From Acholoe squamosa (lineage: Eukaryota; Annelida; Polychaeta; Phyllodocida; Polynoidae), in the NCBI GenBank assembly GCA_949317995.1, contig OX439041.1:45741269-45805268 (forward strand): 64,000 nucleotides of DNA, written 5' to 3'. This document shows, one piece after another, positions 58,147 through 64,000 of this stretch. Each line of letters begins with the position of its first letter. Position 1 is the first letter of the stretch. Below the pieces are notes generated by a model, which was not told the DNA's origin, searched no databases, and was given only the letters and a program-made list of their open reading frames with translations. The translations under genes were made by a program, and so were the position numbers.

Positions 58147-59386
58147 TGGTCGAATCCCACAATGCGATTTCGGCTAAAAAGTTTCTGCAATTTAGTCATC
58201 TGTTGCAATTTTGGCTCTCTCCTTATATTGCAAGCCCTATAATGGCTACGGGGGGCTTTAAGGTCGAATCCCACAATGCAATTTTGGCTGAAAAGTTTCT
58301 GCAATTTAGTCACCTGTTGCAATTTGGGGCTCTCTCATTATATTGCAAGACCTATAATGGCTACGTGAGGCATTAATGGCAAGGAATCCCTTGTAGATTT
58401 GCACTGAAGTTAAGATCTTTATATTTAGATATTTTGCCTTGCTTAAGTGAAAAGTTTCTGCAATTTACAGAATCCACTTGCAATTTACAGAAATGTGGAT
58501 AAAGTCATTGACAAATAAGGATGTGTGTTCACTTTAACTTGCAAACCAAGTCCCACTATGCAATCTAAACTTGCCCCATTCCCTGCAATTCGTATGCAAC
58601 ATGTCTATACATGAATTACACACAGAGTTCAATTCTGGTCTCATTCTGCACTGTGCTTACATACAACAGCTTGCAAATTCAATATCAAGCAGAATGGCAT
58701 TGCAATTTAACGTATCTAAAGATCTACATTGCAAGGGTGAGGGGTCAGTTTAATTGCAACAGTCAGATTTGTAAAATGCAATGGCATGTTTAAAGCCTTG
58801 CAATTTGCAGTAAAGGCAAGTCCCCCTATCTGCAAGAGTTCCCAATTTGCAAGAACTTTCCAGGGTTAGATTGCATTGTGGGATTCGACCTTCAATGGCA
58901 CTGAATCCCTTGTAGATTTGCACTGAAGATAAGATCTTTATATTTAGATATTTTCCCTTGCTTAAGTGTAAGGTTTCTGCCATTTACATAATTTACAAAG
59001 TCATTGACAAATATGGATGTGTGTTAACTTCAACTTACAACCCAAGTCCCACTATGTGATCTAGATTTGCCCCATACCCTGCAATTCATATGCAAAATGT
59101 CTGCATAAATTATACACAAAGTGTAATTTCAGTCTCATTCTGCACTGTGCTTACCTACAACAGCTTGCAAATTCAATATCAAGGAGAATGGCATTGCAAT
59201 TTAGCACAGTTTACAGATCTACATTGCAAGGGTGAGAGGTCAGTTTAATTGCAACACTCGGATTTGTAAAATGCCATGGCATGTTAGAAGCCTTGCAATT
59301 TGCAGTAAAGGCAAGTCCCCCTATCTGCAAAAGTTCCCAAATTGCAAGAACTTTCCAGGGTAAGATTGCATTGTGGGATTCGACCT
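58147..59386. mobile_element. CACAATGCG-variant MITE block with internal tandem duplication
   Basis: Two left ends (58147 and 58261, GGTCGAATCCCACAATGC) lie 114 bases apart and two right ends (ATTGCATTGTGGGATTCGAC, ending 58891 and 59386) lie 495 apart. The segments 58378-58891 and about 58896-59386 are diverged direct copies sharing ATCCCTTGTAGATTTGCACT, CAGCTTGCAAATTCAATATC and other words. The bases CCTATAGATTCTGA occur just before the block (58131) and just after it (59384). No ORF. Confidence 0.8.
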
Positions 59387-59512
59387 ATAGATTCTGACAC
59401 ACCATTGTACTTCCCAAATCCCACTGTAGCAGTCAAAGTGACCTCTCAGCCTTGCAATATAAACCCAACAAGATATGTGAGCTGTTTTATGCTATTTATT
59501 TGGATATGGAAA

Positions 59513-59712
59513 NNNNNNNNNNNNNNNNNNNNNNNNNNNNNNNNNNNNNNNNNNNNNNNNNNNNNNNNNNNNNNNNNNNNNNNNNNNNNNNNNNNNNNNN
59601 NNNNNNNNNNNNNNNNNNNNNNNNNNNNNNNNNNNNNNNNNNNNNNNNNNNNNNNNNNNNNNNNNNNNNNNNNNNNNNNNNNNNNNNNNNNNNNNNNNNN
59701 NNNNNNNNNNNN
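59513..59712. other. Assembly gap (200 N)
   Basis: Exactly 200 N, the usual placeholder for a gap of estimated or unknown size. Open frames crossing it are meaningless. Confidence 0.99.
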
Positions 59713-60057
59713 CCAGGCTTTCAGGGGATGTAAGCTTTTCCATGATACAGCAAGTTTGAAAATCAGACTAAAATCATGGAAAGGTCACACTTGTTCCTTC
59801 TTTGTACAGTTTAAATGATGACGAAAAAAATGCCCACTTTCGATCATGAAAACCACCATAACTTCATCAATTTTCACTTTAAATGAAAAATTCCAAAAGC
59901 ATATTATTACCAACATGTGCCTCTAAATGCTGTGCTAAAAGCTAAGCGATCAGACAGCTTTTCAATTTTTAGTGACATACCTACATAAAGAAGATTTCAC
60001 AATTATCAGTAATTTTGTATTGTGAGACCTCATCACATGGGGCAAATGAAATCATCA
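59713..60057. other. Intergenic DNA, no supported gene
   Basis: AT-rich; no feature seen. Confidence 0.45.
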
Positions 60058-60112
60058 TAGCGCACTCCCGTACCGCTTCGGTACCCGCCGCTACGCGGCG
60101 TGGGAGGCGCTA
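60058..60112. repeat. GC-rich T-shaped palindrome (three-way junction)
   Basis: Outer stem TAGCGC-CTCCC / GGGAG-GCGCTA encloses two perfect hairpins: GTACCG-CTT-CGGTAC (60070-60084) and CGCCGC-TAC-GCGGCG. It is a 55-base GC island in an AT-rich region. It may be the compact centre of an element like those at 23301, 27319 and 40488. Parvovirus-like terminal repeats have a similar T shape, but they are longer and no viral gene is nearby. Confidence 0.8.
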
Positions 60113-60374
60113 AAAAACATGACATGTATATTGCATGGTCAAAGTATTTTACAGATTTGTAGATAGCAGGTCTAACGTTGCAGACAAAGCAGCTACATTT
60201 AGGAAAATCTTTTTAAATCTATTTTTTCTAACTATTTCGGAATGTGTAAGCCTACATGAAATAACTGCCAATCGATCTAATGATAACAACATTGTCTCAT
60301 TGACATTTTCATTAATGTACACTGTAAAAAAATGTTGTTGAAATAAAGAATAATCTTCATCCCCAAGTTGCCAG

Positions 60375-60560
60375 AGATCCTTCGTTATTTTCACACAAAG
60401 ACGTCATTATTTTTGTAGAAATTCCTTGTACCACCACTATGCCACCTGGAGTTTCTTGTAAAAACTACACTGGCACCCTATTATCTAATCACAATGGTTT
60501 ACTGTTCAGTTTTACAAGGATCCCTCATAGATTCAACAGTTATTTTTGCTGTGTATATTG
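60375..60560. repeat. Dispersed repeat family C, copy 3
   Basis: Best copy of the family also present at 51500 and 52624 (inverted). Shared words include CCAAGTTGCCAGAGATCC and AACTACACTGG. Confidence 0.65.
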
Positions 60561-60620
60561 CATGTATCCATTGACGTCGACCAAATGAACATTGTGTGAC
60601 ATCCTGGTCTATCAGAATAT

Positions 60621-61885
60621 TTAGTACATGAGATAGACCTTGAAATAATCGTCACGACTGCCATTAGTAGGCATTAATTCTCCCTAAGATTTTCTGATAG
60701 GTATATGTCTGAGGTACCTGGGATGTGAGGTGGACTTCTGAGATGAGTGGCTTACGGTCAGGAGAGGCTTGTTATCATGATAACGAGGCAATATATTGGA
60801 CCCAATAGTAAAATCACATAATCACCTCTAGATGTGGATTAAATCAACCTTTTCACATGTTTCAATAACATTGAATATACTACTCAATGAGGACCATTCA
60901 GAACATTTGATTTAAGTGACCTTTATCAAGGTCAAAGTCATATAAATCTAGGTCAAATCATGAAAATGGCTTAAAATGTGATTCAGACTTAATTCCAAAT
61001 GCTGTATTACCCTCAAATATGCTTGAATATGTACCTTTTTAGGTTTTTCAGGTAGTCATATATAGGGTCTCTGACAAAATATAAATTGGATCCATATCTA
61101 GATGACCTTAGGGACAGGACACGCCATTGACATAATAACGAGGCAATATATTGAGCCCAATAGGAAAATCACCTCTAGATTTCGATTAAATCAACCTTTT
61201 CAGACATTTTAAAAACCTAAAATATACAACTCAATGAGTCCCATTTAGAAAACTTGTCAAAAGTGACCTTGGTCAAGATCAAGGTCATGTACATCTAGGT
61301 CAAGTGATAAAAAATAGCTTAAATTGGGATTCAAACTTCATTCTACGTGATGTGCTACCCCCCCCCAAATATGCTTAGATATGTACAATTTTAAGTGTTC
61401 AGGTAGTCATATATTTGAGTTCTATGAAAATATAATTTGGGACTATATCTGGCTAACCTTAAGGTCAGCGCAGACTCGTTAACAACAAGGCAATATATTG
61501 AGCTCAAGAGTAAAATTACATAATCACTGAATCCCATTTTCAGCCATTTTCCATCATTTAGCCTAGATTTACTGATCTTGACCTTGACCAGGGGTCACTA
61601 AGCACAGATTTTCTGAATAGGCTTCATTGAGTAGTATATTTTAGGTTCATGAAATGTGTGAAAAGTTTGATTTAATCCAAATCTAGAGGTGATTATGTGA
61701 TTTTACTCTTGGGTTCAATATATGACCTCGTTATCATGTTAACAATCCTGTCCTGACCTTAAGCTACTCATCTCAGAAGTCCACCTCACATTTTGAGATG
61801 ACCTAGACACATACCTATAAGAAAATCATAGTGGCAATTAATGCCTATAACTGGCAGTTGTAAAGTGGTCTAGCTCATGTACTAA
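60621..61885. mobile_element. 1.27-kb foldback element with internal direct repeat
   Basis: TTAGTACATGAGATAGACC at the left and GGTCTAGCTCATGTACTAA at the right are inverted, and the arms stay similar for about 300 bases (GGTGGACTTCTGAGATGAGT against ACTCATCTCAGAAGTCCACC). The left arm unit is repeated directly about 350 bases on (GAGGCAATATATTG at 60786 and 61142). No transposase. AGGTCA half-sites recur in the units, e.g. ATCAAGGTCAAAGTCAT near 60938. Confidence 0.8.
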
Positions 61886-64000
61886 TTGAATTGCAGTATC
61901 AATCTTATTACATGTACCATCATAGAGAGTCATCTACTTTAATAAATTAAATTTGTGAGGAGGCAAGTTAAAAGGACCATCCAAGGGGGATTAGTACCAA
62001 TTCTGGCCACCATGGGGACACCACTATGGCCTAGAAGGGGAAAATATACCAAAAATAGTTATATACTACTTTTTTATGTAGATCACAATTGTCCTAAAGG
62101 GAAATTCCCATTTTTAAGGAAAACCTTCCAAATTTGGAATGTAAATAGAACGTTTTTGGGCATTTGGGGGCAGAAATCAGTTCTTTTGTTGATATTGGTT
62201 GCCATGGAAACATTATTTTCACTCAAAGTTGAGGAATCAAAAAAGCTTATTTGTAGCCACACCCACAGGGATCATTGTGTGTTGAAAAGATGGTAAAAAT
62301 CTGATAATCAGATCAAATTTTATGAGAAAAAGAATATGACAATTTCCCTAATTTGCAGAATTATGCCTAATTATACATATCATCTGATATATCTTGTGAA
62401 ATATACAAGGTAGACCTTATTTGGGATTTGAATAGGTCGGTAACCATCTAAGTTAATAGAGCCGTAATTCTAAAACTAGCAGACATATTTTCTCATGTAA
62501 TATATCATTGGAAAGTTCATCGCCTGAATTTAAAAATTGACTTTCCCCCTGGGGGGCCCTTTTTGCTTAGCTATACACTAATAGTTATAACCCACTCTGG
62601 CTTTTTGGCAGGCAATTGTAGCAACCCTTTGCCTGCTAGTGCTGAACATATATCCACATATATAGACAGCAGCCATGCAGCAGATAGTGCCCGAAATCCT
62701 GCAGATTTTACCATGTAGTTCCCTATAGGTTTAGAATTTTGCAGGTGGTAAATACTTGAAACTTAAGTTGATTACTGGCATTTGAAACTGCCCTGCATAC
62801 AAGGAACATTGGTATAGACGTATAGGGTTAATTCTAAATCCTACAGGTCCACACGACAATATCACCCCCGTCATAATGGTGTAAAATACCAAATAGCTCC
62901 GATCAGTATAGAGTCGAGTGCAGACGTCCATATGGTCTGTTCTTATGAAGCTTCGTTATTTGACATTTCTATTATATCTTGATCCATACTGGAATCAGGG
63001 AATCATGATGCACTCTATAAGATGCAGATGGATGCAAGCTTTCAGGGGTATATAGTTTTATGGGTCTACTATAGGAATCCAGGCTGCTAGAGGCCAAAAA
63101 CCTTCATTTTTCAGCCACTTTTTCGCTTAATGATACTAATTTTTAACTTTCAGGAATCAGTAAATAGCTTTGCTCAAGGCTACATCAATTTTACCACCTG
63201 ACATGAATTGGGGTATATTAGGCTATCTTATGAATAAAGAATATTTCACTTTGTTTCAATAGAAAAGTAATTATGGGCATTTAAATGATTGTGTAAAATT
63301 GTGTTACCATCCGAATACATTTTCTCAAGCTCCATAACTTATTCTTAATAATGCCCAATTTAGTTTCAAATATCTTTGATCATATCTGTACTGTGGTATC
63401 ATTTGCTAAAAGAATTCTGTCAATCAGATCTGACTCTGCTATAATGTGTTAATTACAGAAATAACTCTTTGGAGTAGTTTTACTGTTACCATCCAAATAC
63501 AATGCAAATTGGTGTGAAAGCACAATGAGCACAGAATAAGGAATATCTCTTTAGTTCTTCATTAGTCAATGCTAAAGGTATGAGAGAAGTGAACTTTTAT
63601 CCTAGTGTTGTATGCTATGGACATGCAATGAGCCAATTCTAAAGTGTTACTATCCAAATGCAATTTTACCATCCGAATACACATCAGAATAATGCAGGAT
63701 GTGATGCTTATCTATGGACTATGATTGGCATACAGATGAAGAAATGATAATGTAGTCATGTTGGATTAAAGAGGGGCATTTTTAGTTTCCATGGTATGTC
63801 ATTTTGATTGCTATGCATGATTTTGCGATGCTTTTGATATTGATTACAATCATAATAATCAATTTTTGCATGTCTCTAAGTACTTATAGTGAAGAAATAC
63901 CAAACATTTATTTGACCTTTTTCTTGTTGAACACTCATGGTAAAAGCTTTTAGCATTACACCCTTTGAACATGGAACATTATGGCCTGAATTGGGATAAA
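61886..64000. other. Intergenic DNA, no supported gene
   Basis: TTACCATCCGAATACA-like words occur at about 63304, 63486, 63648 and 63666, otherwise non-repetitive. CCCTTTGCCTGC near 62617 and AGGGTTAA near 62830 look like piggyBac-type ends, but the left TTAA is missing. Confidence 0.4.

Noticed and set aside
59342..59818. Open frames on both strands across 59342-59818
   Set aside because: They run through the 200-N gap and have no meaning.
60058..60112. Parvovirus-like terminal repeat
   Set aside because: Same T shape but far too short, and no Rep- or capsid-like ORF within several kilobases.
62610..62834. Small piggyBac MITE
   Set aside because: The right end has AGGGTTAA but the left lacks TTAA, and no inner inverted repeat supports it.

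Overview
This window is eukaryotic and almost certainly from an invertebrate animal with a large, repeat-rich genome. It has very few coding exons, one recognisable host exon with a splice acceptor, several families of miniature inverted-repeat elements, long (AT)n tracts, and remains of Ty3/gypsy and tyrosine-recombinase retrotransposons. The lineage cannot be named from the sequence. A run of exactly 200 N (59513-59712) shows it is a draft assembly.

Layout. 1-7609 is the 3' part of a Ty3/gypsy LTR retrotransposon on the + strand. It holds the end of reverse transcriptase, RNase H (one in-frame TAG) and integrase. After a ~500-base spacer with two perfect CRE palindromes comes an unusual second ORF of about 980 codons in the env position, coding for a zinc-finger/coiled-coil protein and broken by one +1 frame change. 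A hairpin-rich AT-rich 3' region and the 3' LTR follow. 14311-15793 (- strand) carries the last exon, and probably the one before it, of a host gene for a single-pass membrane protein.

17.1-33.9 kb is intergenic or intronic DNA with DNA-transposon derivatives: a 710-bp element with perfect 18-bp TIRs, a 402-bp MITE, a palindrome-led dispersed repeat, a MITE family with TIR GGTCGAATCCC, and a 1.1-kb piggyBac-like foldback element flanked by TTAA. 35845-40037 (- strand) is a decayed DIRS-order retrotransposon with gag, RT/RNase H (YLDD retained) and tyrosine recombinase (HxxR retained).

41.8-43.2 kb is a minisatellite-based inverted repeat with a tRNA-Arg-like sequence inside. 43.6-49.2 kb holds CCCAGTGGGCA repeats, CCGTAA-TIR MITEs (one hosting a near-perfect 86-bp palindrome) and a truncated - strand LTR element. 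55.0-59.4 kb is packed with GGTCGAATCCC MITEs, one nested in another so that a 3-bp TAT target duplication can be read. 60.6-61.9 kb is another foldback element.

No operon-like gene cooperation exists here; the window mainly records successive element insertions. The best candidates for something undescribed are the gypsy element with its downstream zinc-finger ORF and apparent internal promoter, the T-shaped GC-rich palindrome at 60058, and the minisatellite foldback at 42 kb.
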